A model generated the notes under the pieces. The model made no database searches and had not been told where the DNA came from. It saw only the letters and a program-made list of their open reading frames with translations. A stretch of 64,000 nt of DNA from contig JAEBUN010000005.1 of assembly GCA_023014365.1 (NCBI GenBank), forward strand, positions 744,001 to 808,000. Direction: 5' to 3'. This DNA comes from Lepiota brunneoincarnata. Taxonomy: Eukaryota > Basidiomycota > Agaricomycetes > Agaricales > Agaricaceae. A program made the position numbers and the translations under genes. Shown here piece after piece: positions 48,763 through 61,687 of this stretch; within the stretch, counting starts at the first letter, position 1; every line of letters starts with the position of its first letter.

Positions 48763-49999
48763 TCACTCAGAGAGCATCCATTTTTCAATGGCGTGATTAC
48801 GTTCTTCTGCCTCCTTGAACTGAGCTGCCTTCATCATTGCCACATCCCAAGGGTAGGACGGATAGGGGAACTCCTCAATATTGCCTTTGTCGTCAAAATC
48901 CCAGTCGTCATCCTGTGAATCATCCGAGTTCAAGTAGCCCTCCGTATGAAATGGTATGCTGTGATAAGCGATATTTTGGAGTCCCCGATATTCATTTGTG
49001 GCGAACTTCTTGAGGACACATTGAAGGTAGTGCCAGTTGAATACGCCGACTGGTGGGAGGGATACTGAGGTATCGTGGCTGGAGAGTGTGACCCGATGAC
49101 CATGCAGCCTTTGTTGACCCTGTAATAGTGAGGACCAGTGGTATCGCTTCGTCTTGTGGATTGATGCACCATAAATGTTAATAGGCTTATCGTTAAAATC
49201 ATGGATGACATATTGATTGTCCTTGCCAGGAATAAGATATATATCATTATGATGGAAGTATAGGAGCAAGGCAGCTCACCTGCCCATTGTTCCAAAACCC
49301 TAGCAAATACCTATCCACTGCTGCGTCCAATGCCACGAAGAGCAAGACTCCTATCGCAGGACTGTATCCAGGCACTGGGTCTGGGGTGGGAGACTCGGAG
49401 CCGGCGAAGCGTTGTATGGCAGCTCGAGTATTAGCATCACCAAGGTGCTTCGGAATTAGGTGGGAGGCGACCAGGAGGTGATTGCTCTGCTCATGTGTAA
49501 TAACACATGTCTGGTCACGTTGGATTAACTCTGTACGGAATGCAGAGCTTCGGTTTATTGAGTCACTACCAGTAGATATCCTGGACCCTTGATGGCGTAG
49601 ACTGATCTTGGAGGGGATAACCAGAACATTACCATTGGGGCGAAATTCGTAAATAGTGGCGTTCAGCGGCTCTGTAGGTTCCACAAGTCTCCAACTTGAT
49701 TCGTCAAAGTCTGCATCTGACCATGATTCAACTGTCCCGGTAGTGAATGTGTAGAGATTGCCATTCCCGAGTGGGTCGAATATAAGTCTGGCTACTTTGA
49801 TGAGCCAATCGGTGGTGTTGCCCGCGAAATGACGAATATCACAAAGATCGGCAGCGATGACGGTTAAATTCCCAGTCGTGCCCGAAAGAGGTGGCAGCAC
49901 CTGCGGGTTGGGCTCGTCTGCCGTCGGGGCAAGGAGTTGAGACACGAACGAGAGATGAATTCGAAGATACAACGTTTGAGGAGACTCGGTGCGGGCCAT
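48763..49999 (-). CDS. HNH-domain protein of the fungal HNH_2 type
   Basis: Two exons (49999-49280, 49221-48763) join in phase (CAG/GTGAGC...GCAAG) into 392 residues. The start is the ATG of MARTESPQTLYLRIHLS; earlier in-frame ATGs exist but add a hydrophobic segment. The middle holds the divergent HNH core: RDQTCVITHEQSN (Cys of the first knuckle), LVASHLIPKHLGD (the A-H-I-I-P-like metal/catalytic strand) and, after the intron, INIYGASIHKTKRYHW. The C-terminal 100 residues are acidic. Agaricomycetes carry many such HNH_2 proteins. Their cellular role is unknown, and nuclease activity is predicted only from the fold. No neighbouring methylase or immunity gene is seen. Confidence 0.68.
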
Positions 50000-50490
50000 G
50001 CGACTACTAAAGACGTGGTTGAACAGTGCTACTAGCAGCTCCTTGGAGATGTGGACAGCATATTTCGCAAGACGGAGAAGAAGAGACATGTCAAGAGACG
50101 AAGAGTGATTCCAAGGGTCACAAACCAGGTAATGTGATGCCAACATCACAGACGTCATCCAGAGCCATCTGAGATGTATTTTGCCACCCTGCTCTGGCCA
50201 GTAGGCTCCCAATCCCATCTTGCTCTCGAGAGGCCTGTCTGACAGAAATATGACATAACAGGCCCACAGGTGGTATGTAAGCGTGAAGAGGAGTGTGGTT
50301 GGGCGGCGTACGACAATACAGGTGGGAGAGATTGCAACAATAGATACTTAGTGACTGTCTAGTCGGATCCATGGAAATTTGGGTCCGTGAAGGAAACATG
50401 CGAAAATAGAGAGAAAAATGCAAGCAGAGCAGCGAGAACAAAACAATGCAAACTAGGGGTGGGGAAAGTAATCTAAAACATACAAGTAAT
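50000..50490. other. promoter of the HNH gene / 3' flank of the P4-ATPase gene
   Basis: No gene; the frame continuing upstream of 49999 to 50218 is open but lacks a better start context. Confidence 0.4.
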
Positions 50491-53400
50491 TCAGTTCGAG
50501 TGAGTTTTTGAATGTTCTTTCGCTAATGAAGCCTTTTTCCTCAAGAAACTTTTCCCCACTGAGAACACATTGCTTTTCTTCGTTCTTGTCTGCTCCGTTG
50601 AAGTAGCGAGATTCCGGCTACTCGTCCGCCTCTCGGACAAATTACTCTGCAGCCTGCGCATCGCAACGCCGTTCTCCTCCGTAGAAAAGTCGAACCCGCG
50701 ATGTATCGACCTTGCACCAGTAGACATGTCCGTCCGGCTCGCGGAGCGAATATCCATCGAAAGTCGTGCAGCTGGCAGTGAGGCAACACTTCCCGTTCTC
50801 GATTGGGAAATCACAGATGCAGGGCGGGTGAAACCAGAGAACAACGCCTTTATCGGCGCATCCCGGGAGAAATCATAGTTAGGATCCTTTTTATGGACGT
50901 AGCGGATGACATCAAGATCGTTCGGCATGAAAATAGTCTTGTAAGCCTTGGCAAGGTACCGAGGCGTGAGCGCGAGGCAGATAACGAGAGGGAGAGAGAG
51001 CCAGTAGTATGCGGACTCGAACAGGAAGTTGTTATTACCCCAGACTGGCGTGACGAACCAACCAGGCGATATTATATTATAGATGGCCTATGTAACCGTA
51101 AGGTGGGCCCAATCGAAATACAGATGCATTTGAGACTCACCGTATAGACAAAAATCAGAACGTCTCCAAGAAAGACAGCAAAAAACACCCATCCAGTCCA
51201 GGCGCCGGTATTGAGACCATTGAACAAATTAGCGGTCAAGGCAGCACCAAAAACCATCGTCTATGGAAGGACCAATCGTGAGTGCGCTCACGTGAGACTT
51301 ACAACGCAAGAGCGTACCGTAGAGAACTCGTACAATGAAATCTGCCATCCATCAAGTCGTGTCGTAGTGGTGAAGTAGGTGTACAGAATGAGGAAAAAAA
51401 TAATGGCAGACTATCGACCACAGAAGTCAGTTTCATGATATATTCGTAAAGTGTTGAAACCAACCTGCATGACACCATCGAGCATATAAATAATAAACCA
51501 TTTCATGCCGAACCACGTTCCCTTCCGACCGTACTCGTACAACTCAGGCTTCTGCATGAGAACGGTGTCATCTGTATATAGACCATCAACAAAAATCTTG
51601 GAGGGAAGAGCATACAACTCGACGACCCACCAACTACCCGATCGAACAAGCCAATACCAATCACAGGGGCAATAGTCCAGAACGAGTTCCAGAATAGGAG
51701 ATATGTATATTCGAACACACTATGCCTCATGATCAGCACCGACCACTCCGGCACAAGGTGAAGACGCTCACTAGTTCGAACTCCAGGCACAATAAATCTG
51801 GAACCACCATAGTACACCAATACATACAATGTTCTTATAAAAGAAGTTCAGTATCCTGCGACAATTGTCAGCACGGAGAACTGGGCGAAAATTGGGGCAC
51901 GTACATATTGGCATTCCTCGCGTAAGACCAGTGCCCATGAACAAGTAGCAACCGTTTCAAGAACCGGAACTACACGGTACCAGTTAGCTCCCCTCATCCC
52001 CCTCCTGGACATGAAGAAAAAAGCCCACCTGAGCAATCGCATAATCAGAAGAATTCACAGCCTGCAGTCCCTCCTCGCCAGCAATCCCAACACCCACATC
52101 CGCAGCCTGAATCATACTAACGTCGTTTGCGCCATCACCAATCGCAAGTGTCATCGCACCCAGTCCCTCCCTGATAAGCCTGACAACAAGCGCTTTCTGT
52201 AGCGGAGACACACGGCAGCAGATGACACCCTCGCAAAGCATTGACAAGCGCAAAAGTAGTGTCTTGTGCCGGTCATCGCTGAGGGCCTGCAGAGATCATC
52301 AGTATACCTAGTTCCGGACATTCAAGTAGGGATGCGCACAGTACCCAGAGCGGCACCATCAACAACCAAAATAAAGCCTCCAGGTCGTTCTCCATTCCCA
52401 GCACCAACAATTGATGTCAAACCCGTATCAATCCTCCGCAAACTATACGGGTCGAACTGAGGGGCGCTTGATGGTGGCGGTATTGGTGGGTTAGACATTT
52501 TATGCTCTGAAGGGTCGGTTAATTCTCCTTGAGCGTTGATAATATTGCTTTCCGGGAAAAACTCCTGTACAGCGTGAACAAGCTGATCCCACACAGCTCT
52601 CGAAGAATCTTCGCTCCCGCCACGGATGACAATGATATTCGAGTCACCCGAGATGAGGTTCGTGCTGTGCCCAATAGCTAAAATCCGCACGGGCTCTTGA
52701 GCATGAAATTGGGGCACATAAGAAAGGAAACTCACCAATAGCCGTCTCTAGTTTATCGCCCGTCGCAACCCAAACCTTGATGCCAGCCTTCTTCAGATCC
52801 GCAATCGTCTCGGGGACGCCGTCTTGTAGCTTGTCCTCGATGGCTGTAGCCCCAAGAACCCGCAAATCCTGCTCAATCTCATCGGAAACTGACTCGATTT
52901 TTTCATCGCGTTCGTCCATAGCAATCGTAGCTTCATGATACCTCTCACCCCAGGCTTCATATTCCTCGGCTATATGAAACGTAAGCGTCGGGTAAAGGTC
53001 CGCAAAATAAGACCCACCTCCGATGACCTTGTAAGCCAAAGTAAGCGTCCTCAACCCCTGCCCCGCAAACTCATCCAAATGTTTCTCCGTCGTCTTCCTG
53101 AACACCTCCGCCTCCTCCCCACCGCCTTTCTTCAGCCTCTCAAATATCACATTATCCGCTCCCTTTACACAGCAAGAAGATCCTGTCGTCATCTGAGTCC
53201 AACTTTCTCAAAATCACACTCATTCTCTTCCTCGCACTCGTAAACTCGAGGACGTTCAACAGCTCATAGCGTTCGACGACTTCATCCCCATTTTGGTCTA
53301 CAGAAAACGGAGTCTGAAGCCTGAGAACCTCGCGGTCCCGACCTCGAAAGACGAAGCCCATATCCGCTGCAGCTTGTACGAGTGCGGCCTCGTCGGGAGA

Positions 53401-55618
53401 TTGAGCTTTGTAATCAATCGCGCCAGTTCCCGGGTCAACACTAGCGAGAACGGTATGACACAGCGCCAGAACTGTAAAAAAGCCGTTGAGGATCCTTGCT
53501 CGAGTTGCATTGGCCGAATCAGGCTCGACATGTCCAACCTGGCGCAAGTCACTCGCAAGCTCGGAATCATAAAAGTGTCTCTTGGCTTTGACCGCTCGCG
53601 CTTGTAGTGTGTCTGGGACACCAGGTCCACTAGGGCCAGTGGGATGGGTGGAGTGTGGATCAGGGTGATGAGGGGACGGGTGGACAGCGGTAGAGGAACC
53701 GGATGATCTAATATCTTCGGGTGGCGAGAAACTGTTCTTGCTGTTAGTGGGAATACTCTTGACCTCGTTCACGGGAGAGCCTTCCTCTGTATCGCCTCCT
53801 GGGTCACCATTGTACATCTTTCCTCCTATGGAGCATTTGCGGAAGTCCATGGAATTCTGTCATAACAGAGTTAGCAGAGCTTCAAAGCGACGGTAATATC
53901 ACATACCTGGGTCAAGGTTCCAGTCTTGTCCGAGAAAATATATTCGATCTGCCCGAGGTCATCCGACAAGTTCCAGCTCCTCGCCAGCGTCGGCTGGTCT
54001 CGCTTCGCACAATATATTTCCGAGTCAAAATAGATGAATGCCGCTTGGGTCGTTCGCACAAACTCAATCGAGATATATAACGAAATCGGGACGATGTTTT
54101 GGAACCTATCGCTCGTCGTTAGTTTACTCATCTCATAAAAACGAACAAGCAGCGGCATACGTGATCAAAGCAAAAACAAAAGTAATCAGACCGTTTATGG
54201 ACGGATTATCTCCTGGTCTATCGGAGCCATACAACCATGGAGCCTCCCTCGGCTGGTCACGGTGCTCGAGGATGGAATCCACGATACCACAGGCTACAGC
54301 CATGATTGCGAGAATGATGAGGTTGAGAAAGCTGACAACAAAAATATACCATCAACAATATATAAATAGAACCAATGATGACATGCTTACACCTGTGGAT
54401 TCATCTGCCTCTCCACTCTACCCCGCTTGGAAGGTGTTCCGCCAGAATTCATCACAATCTTTGTATCCTCTCCAGTGTAGAGTACGATACCAATAACCCA
54501 TCCGGTGTTCCTGAGGACGGTCCCTCGCAATAGAACCATCTGCATATCCACGGGAAATACGTCATTCCCGACGCGAACGGCAGCATTCAGCTTGTACATA
54601 TTCGTGTCCGGCTTGTCACAATCGATCCGGAATGAATTACGCGGGGAAGCACAGTCTGCCGCACTCCGTATATGTGTAAGAGCCGAAACGGCATTCCTCG
54701 ACTTAAGATTCGTCTCCCCGTCGAGATTCTTGGTCTCGACATAGGCAACATTCTCATCTTCGGATGTCGAACAGATGAGAATATCAGCCGGTATAGGTTC
54801 GTCATCCATAATCTTGACATAATCCCCCACACCCAAATCTTCCCAAGGGGTCTTCTTCCAGTGAGGTCGTTTCACTTCATCCGTTTCATGATGCAGAAAC
54901 GAGGAGCGCTGATGCCGGGGCTGCTCCTGATCATCATACTCGACATGGTCATCCTCCGGCTCAGCCGCTGCTGATACAGCCCCCAACTTCTCCCCGTCTG
55001 GTTTAACGTTAATTTTCTTGTTCCTGCTGCCCTTGCGTAGGAGACCGCGAACGAATGTTTTGCTCTTGGGTTCCATAGCATTTGGGTTGAGCCAGTTGCC
55101 GCCAGCTAAAACACGAACGAGGGAATGATTGACCCTACGGTCCGATTGGTGCCGCTTAACGTCCTCGTAACCATCCTTGAGTGCGGTAATACCGAGCACG
55201 ATTAAAAGGGGTAGGATGACCAAGCCAGGTGAGATCGTCGAGAATTTGTTGAAGAACTGGAGGATAGCGATCACAAGGAAGAAGCTAGAAGCAAGGTTAA
55301 GCGTTCATTCATGAAACATCCCCCCTTTCCTGGGACTCACACATTCGCAATGCGTCTGAACTGTTCCAACAGGTTCCGCGGGAAAAAGGTGAGGATGGTA
55401 TACTTGGAGGTAATGACCTGGTTAGTGGAATAGACATGCTCCTTCTTGACTCTACCTCGGGGGGTGAGATAGTTCGCAGGAAGGTTCTCGGTGATGAAAA
55501 CGGTGCGCCGAGGCCCGGGCTGCTTCTTTCTAGAAAAGAGGTCCTCGACCTTGAAAGCAGCGAGCTTGTCGTACCAGCGCACGAGCCGGGATTTTTGTGC
55601 GGGGGAGACGACGACCAT
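50491..55618 (-). CDS. P4-type ATPase, phospholipid flippase of the Dnf/ATP10 class
   Basis: A large multi-exon minus-strand gene (first exons 55618-55341, 55284-54391, 54331-54161, 54105-53907). Landmarks appear in order: [34 protein letters not shown] (TM2), the actuator motif DGETNLKSR and the P4-specific [13 protein letters not shown] in TM4. Then come the phosphorylation site SDKTGTLTQ, the nucleotide-binding [40 protein letters not shown] and several C-terminal helices. The tail ([23 protein letters not shown]) is Ser/Arg-rich and cytosolic. P4-ATPases move aminophospholipids to the cytosolic leaflet of Golgi/plasma membranes, usually with a Cdc50-family partner. An extra base in GGG at 53161-53163 (plus-strand CCC) breaks the invariant KGAD, a good sign that such insertions are assembly errors. 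Length and motif order match Dnf1/Dnf2 better than Drs2. Confidence 0.9.
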
Positions 55619-56043
55619 GGTGGATAGGGTAGAAGGGGGCCCAAGTAGTGGCCGTGCACTCAGAGAAGGCAATGCCGGGATGAGGAGGACGACATCACCA
55701 CTTGCTGACACATCTCGGCCATCACATCACAAATTCAGACATTCCTTGCTCTCCCACGGAACCCCACCACACCACATCCCTCCTTACCTGTGGAACACGT
55801 TAGCATCAGGAAAAGCCAAGTCAGTCTTCTCAGATCTCCATTGACGTTAACGAGCGTCTATTTCTCAGAGAAGGAGAAACGAGTGTAGGGTATGATTACT
55901 TCAACAAGAAACAAAACACAAGTAGTAGAAGTATGGTAGCCGTCAATAGTTCCAGAGAGGTCGCGCAACGACTGGCAATAATAGGAAGAAACGTAGGGGG
56001 TATCATTCTGGGCCTGTACCCAACATCGCCACTGGGTCACCAT
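55619..56043. other. promoter of the P4-ATPase / 3' flank of the septin gene
   Basis: Same-strand neighbours with a 425-bp gap; no gene or motif stands out. Confidence 0.4.
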
Positions 56044-57715
56044 TTATTGCGCCTGTTGGGGAGGGCGCTGCTGTACCCCATCCTTAAGTGCCAACAGTTG
56101 CTTCGAGCGGAATGCCTCATAGTGGATTTGTGCAGTCGTCTCGATCAGGTCTTGCAGGTGTGTACGCGTGAGGAAGTTGCGCAGGTTCACAAACTCGCAG
56201 TGGTTCGGATCTTCGACGTTGAACCACACCCCAGCGGTTCCTGCGACCCCGAACAGACTTGCCATCGATCACAACATTGTTCTCCGAGCCAACAACAGCG
56301 AATGGAATGATTTGCTATAGCACACGTCAATATATGTACTTTGCCTATGCCTGAATAGGAACACCACCTACCCTGATAGACTTCATTGAGCTGAACCTCC
56401 TCCTCGTCATCTTCGTCAGTATCGAAGGGGTAAAGACGAATATTGTGGAAGACGAGCTCCTCGCGAATCTGTTCCCTGCGTCAACCTCGAAACCATCTAT
56501 CACCAGACAAATCCCTACCTTGGTCTTGAAACGATCACGCTCTTCCGAGGTCAAACTGTCGCTCTTGGCAATAACAGGAACAACATTGACAACGTCACTC
56601 AGTTTCTTCATTACAATAACATCAACAGGGCGAAGGCTGTGACCAGTGGGGTTGATAAAGTACAAGCAGCAGTGAATGCGGGTGTCCTGGATATAGCGGT
56701 CACGCATCGCAGTCAGCTCCTTGCGTAGGTACGCAGAGTGCTGGTCCTTGATGTATTTGATGATAGGATCCCAGCTGACAGGTCACATTCAGTCCTCTTA
56801 TCTCAAGTCATCAACGTGTTGTGACTTACCATCCCTCATTATTGATCTGGTCACCGTATCCAGGAGTATCAACGATGTTCAAGCGGAGTTTGACCCCGTT
56901 CTCGACAATGACTAGACATAGGAGTAAGCATAAACTCAGGAAGAAATTCAATGCAATCAGAGTCAAAGCTTGTGAGACAACCAAGCTCGAGAGGTGACAG
57001 GTAGGAAGGCAAAACAGAGGGGTTTACACGTCACAGCCGCCAACAGGGCATATGTACACGCTAGCGCATCACAAGCGAGTGTTGTCCCGTGCCCTTACCA
57101 ACCGTTCATCGCGTGTTGTACCCCACTTGCCCAAAAAATTTAAGAAAAGAAAGGAAAGAGAGCGAGAAAACCCTGATGCCAAACAATATACATCAAAGAG
57201 AGACCACTCACCATGAGAAGCAACCTGAATCTCCGTTGTCTGCCTCACTGGTTCATCAGCCATGAAGCGACCCTTCGAGTCGATAAGGTGCGACGCGAAA
57301 ATGGTGTTGATAAGCGTCGACTTGCCCAAACCAGTCTGGCCTGCATGTATGAAACAGGCAAACATCAGCAACATATCCTGAAAGCCATCTCCGGAGCGTG
57401 AAAAAAAAAAAAAAAAAAAGCGCAGGGTGTCACGGGAGACGTGTCGTCCCCGCCAGCGTTCCCCTCCCAGGCATGCGTTGTCAAGCGGCAAAACCTTCCA
57501 CGGCATACACATCCAATAAGGCCCCGCTCTACAGAAACCACACCGCCTGTGACACACGCATGCCACGACCCACTACCTCGAAAAGGGCTATGGCACTCAC
57601 CAACAACAATTACATTGAACTGGAACCCACGCTTCAAGAGCTTGTGCTCAATTTGCTGGGTAATCGAGTCGAAACCGACGTAGGACTGCGCGCGGATTTC
57701 GTCAGCTGTAGCCAT
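56044..57715 (-). CDS. CDC10: septin, Cdc10-like
   Basis: Exons of about 57715-57601, 57340-57212, 56911-56830, 56774-56519, 56475-56372 and 56314-56044 give about 317 residues. The protein opens YVGFDSITQQIEHKLLKRGF, like yeast Cdc10. The G1 loop is GQTGLGKSTLINTIF, G3 DTPGYGD and G4 PVIAKSDSL. The septin-unique element is present as GRRNRWGV/NVEDPNHCEF. It ends about 25 residues after EAFRSKQLLALKDG without a coiled coil, the Cdc10 hallmark. It polymerises at the septum and bud/hyphal neck with other septins. Three apparent extra bases (plus-strand CCC at 56474-56476, CCC at 56371-56373, G at 56221) shift the last exons. Intron 1 is unusually long (260 bp) and contains a 19-base poly-A (57401-57419, plus strand). 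Confidence 0.88.
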
Positions 57716-58242
57716 TATTCCGACGTTTGAGGTGTCTTTTTTTTCGAGGGAGGGGACGAAGGAAGGAGGAATGAGGCTAGCGGGTGAAGGACACTAGGCG
57801 TGTGTTAAGTTTCGAACGACTTCTCTCTCAATGCAAATTTGGGGTTGGCGTCGCAAATAGGTGTAAACAGTTCGGTGGCGCGGCTTCTCCTGACCCCCTA
57901 CATCAGTCCCCTCTAACCTTCTACGTTTAGGATACAACCCCCTCTTTGACCAGGAAGTACAATGTTAACGATGCTATTACACTTTTTCTATGTACAACTT
58001 TTGAATGCTTCAACAACACCCGTCGTATATTCCTGCAACCAAGCTTCCCTTCCCTCCCATCAGCTAAAATCCCAAGGGCAACTACAACATCCCATCAGGG
58101 ACCACCACTGGCCTCGAAACCCCCACGATCACGAGCGTCATTGACCAATTGCTATCTGACGGGCGCGTGCTCATCCGTCCCTAAAGTTCGGAGCCCAACC
58201 TAACAAAAGAACCCAAGCTTAGCATATATATTCAGTAATAAA
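57716..58242. other. septin promoter / 3' flank of the Aha1 gene
   Basis: No gene is seen; the short plus frames at 57946-58203 have no domain. Confidence 0.4.
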
Positions 58243-59585
58243 TTATTTAGAGGCAGGAGCAGAAGAGAGATAGGGGATAGAAAACGCAGCGGCTAGGATG
58301 AGTGCTGCAACGACGACAGCCGGTAGATACGATGTAGATTCACTTGCGTCTGAGCGTTTGTCTGATGGTGGTCGCCGCCTTGTGCTTTCCACCCGAGAAA
58401 CGTAGGAAGGTTGGGAAAAGGTGAGTTGTACATACCCAATCGATTTAAATCCATGAATGCTGATTCGTAGGTTAGTTATCTGGCTCCACGTAAGAGAACA
58501 AAGAAGGCACTCACTAGTAGCCTTCCAGATTCTTCTTGATCTCATCTTCCATTCCCAGTGGAACTCCAGCTAGGGATAAAGTAACCTTGGTTGAATCACT
58601 TGATTGGTCCATGGTGATTGTCAGAGTACCAGAGTGACTGGCAGGCCATGTCGGACTCTGCAGCGCCCATGACTGCACAATCTTCTCGGGTGGTGTAAGA
58701 GTGATATATTTTCCCTTGACACCACCACCAAAGAGTGTGTATTCGGTGCCAGGCTGCGCAGCAGAGACCGCGGGAGCGCGACTCCAGATGGGTATCCTCT
58801 TTTCGTCGGTGAGGAGGTTGTAAAGGTCATCTGCGGACGCCTGGAACGTGGATGAGACCTCGACCGTGGTGGTGTTGACCCTTTCCGCCGCGTCATTACG
58901 GATGGGCTGCGAGAGGGCTGAACGTGCAACAGAAGCTGCAGGCTGATGGGCAGCTGGAGGTGCTGGGGTACTGGTTCTGCTAGGCTCCGTACTAACGGTC
59001 AGATCTTTGCCGTGCGTTTCAATGATAGCTGCCGGAAATGTCATAAGCTTGGCTTCAATAGCTGCTGGAAGGCGCGCTTTGGCTAGGGTGTACACCGCAT
59101 CAACTTCCGCAGAAGGTTTGGTGCTAAGGGACCAGTTGTACTGCCAGCAAGACAATAGTTCAGTGGTGCCCCAAAGCCGGCTAAATCGGGGACGCAGGAC
59201 GTACAACAAAGTCGGAGAGCTTATCACATATAATTTCATGAGACACTTCAGGTATGGTAAGGGAACCAGCGACCTCTGTCCCGTCACTAGTGGTTCCAGT
59301 CCAGGACAAGGAAACCTTCGTGTCGAAGATGGTGATCAGCCTAAAGGGGGGACGGTGAGGACAATTAGAGCTACACGTTAACCACAAGAATATCACGTAC
59401 TTAGACTTTCTCTGTCCTAGCTCGACATCCCCATCGACATCTTCCACATCCGATATGGACACTTGTTCACCCTTGTCACCCCTAACAGTGATGGCTCCGA
59501 GCTCGCGCTTCATCCAGTCTGTGCCCCACCGGGTGATATTTTTGTTCTTCCAATGCCAGTTTGCGGTGGAGGGAGGGAGGGCCAT
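58243..59585 (-). CDS. AHA1: Aha1, activator of Hsp90 ATPase, with a C-terminal membrane segment
   Basis: Exons 59585-59401, 59340-59205, 59140-58515, 58459-58436 and 58384-58243 join without a break into 370 residues. The N-terminal domain (NWHWKNKNITRWGTDWMK, then DTKVSLSWTG and VSHEI) is the Aha1 N fold that contacts the Hsp90 middle domain; the NxNNWHW-like start is characteristic. After a Pro/Ala-rich linker the AHSA1/START-like C domain runs from VNTTTVEVSSTFQAS to MEDEIKKNLEGY. The family normally stops soon after GFKSIG. Here a basic linker (TRRRPPSDKRSD) and a hydrophobic helix (YLPAVVVAALILAAAFSIPY) follow, as in a tail-anchored protein. The intron between 58459 and 58384 is a multiple of three, so retention would leave the tail in frame. 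Confidence 0.9.
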
Positions 59586-61687
59586 GGTCGTGATCGCAGT
59601 CGTGGACGATGCAAGTTAGAGGCTGAACCGAAGATTTGAGATCGGTGACTGGACGGGTCGCGTGGCGGCAATTGCCTTGCCTAATTTATTTACCAACAAT
59701 CCGTCTTCTACAACATTCTAGTAGCTTCTCTCCTCCGCACCTCTGACAATTTCGCGGTATCCCCCCCCCCATCGATTGCCCGGGGACCACGCTCAAAATT
59801 TTTACTGTGCCACTGTATGAACTTCCCGGGCATTGTGCACCATTTCTCAAAATGAACAACCCGGAGCCGCCGTGTCATCCACAGGGCTTGTGATTCTCGA
59901 GTGCCAAACGGACATGTTCATATCGTCAAAGAGCACGTTATCGACCATTTAAGCTCGCCAAGTTCAAAGCTTCTATGATCTACGCGAGTGTACCGTCCAT
60001 TTTCACGAGATTTCACAGTTGCAGCCTAGCGCTGGTACCACAGTCGCCTCAAGGCCGGGGCCGGACACCATAGCACAGCACCACGACTCACAGGGTTGAA
60101 ATCGGCTTATCCACAGCGCGACCCGCCTTGGTTTATTGTCTTCGGACGGACGCCTCTTCGGCTCACTTGTTGTTCTGTAAAAAGATCCAGTATGTTGATG
60201 TTATCCTTCGATGGAAAGATTGACACACTGTCTGTTGTTCCACTGGATCTGATCACGAAAGCGCTCACGGCATGCCGACTTGGCCAAGAATAAAGTCCTC
60301 GGGCATCCGTAGAACTTTCTAAATCATCGATAATTGTCATGCAAAGGACCCCCAGCAAAATGCTATATCTTCACCATTCAGTGTCTTAGTACCTTCGGAC
60401 AATCTGGAGCGTCTGGTTCCACAGACACTTACGTCCAATAACTCTCCATGCTCCGGTCGGGAGCCTGTCCCCTTTTGACTGTGCTTTTTGTTTCGGCTTT
60501 CCTCAATCTCCAGATCACACCATTTTTCCAAAAATATACTCTTCAGTGCTGTAGTATTATGGACAAATTGATTTCATGATTTAACCTTCCGTGTGAACGA
60601 AAGCACTGAAACATATGGTAGCTGGCCCGCCCTTGGCCGAGTGGCCTTATGATGAGACGTTGATGGCGGCCCTGAGATAATAAGTGACAGTGACATTGTC
60701 CGAAAATGACGACACCCACGATTATCGTTGTCCTCCCTCCATTCCTTGGGATGTTTATTTGACTCATGTGCTTGCTAGGCGCGGTAAAAAGTGTGGAACG
60801 AGTTCCGAACCTCATTCACCGATCTTCGATTTATTTTCACGGCATTTTTTTTTGTCTCTCGTCTACAGAGCCCGACGGGGTTGATCACCGCGTTATTACT
60901 GATGCACTGCTGATTGCTTGGGGTAAGACATAGAAAATCTTGGTCGTGGCGCAGTGCGCAGGCCACAAACCCGCGTTACTGATCTTTCTGATTGTCTAGC
61001 TAAAAGAACCTTCCGCTTTCTGCTCTAAAGGGTGCAACTGCCAATGCGAGAGTGACGGGACCGTGGCCGGCCGACTTGTCTCGAGTGGATGGACATCATA
61101 TATAGGCATTACCGTCCATGCGTCCACGCCCGGGCTCAGTATAACAGCAATCCGTAGCGCGGGTAAAGGCATGGAACACACGATTTGGCCAAGATTACAC
61201 ACATACCCACGAGAAAGGCCACCTATACATTCTTTTTGTTTTCTCCCGGTATCGCGCGCGGGTTTGACTAGATTTCATATCACCCCTGAACAGACTATTT
61301 CGGGACGGTTACTATTTGAGGTGAGCGTGGTTTGCTCCAACGTTGCTCACGGGATATATTCTCAGCTGGGTAGAAACTAATCCCATTGCGCTATTTAACA
61401 TTCTACACACGACTTGTCCTGGGTACGGGAAACCGGCGCGAGGACAGATTGTATCGGTTAGTCCGGCCACAGGGGAAGATACTATCAGGGACCCTGGTTC
61501 ATCGAACAGGGTGACGTTGGCCGGAGTGGAATTGTCAAGTGAACGTCCATTGTGTCCAGACTTCCAACTAATTCGTGTGGTCTCCGAAACCGTATAAGAA
61601 CCCATCCCTCCTGGAGACTGTCTGTTCTACCCATCCCCCCCCACACAATTTCCCCATTCGCAACACCTCCGCTTTTTTCTTCTTCCC
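59586..61687. other. 2.1-kb divergent intergenic region
   Basis: Between Aha1 (-) and the terpene synthase (+). It contains a C10 run (59761-59770) and AT- and GC-rich patches, but no conserved protein frame, recognisable repeat or tRNA. 61610-61685 is pyrimidine-rich, as expected next to the terpene synthase start. Confidence 0.45.
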
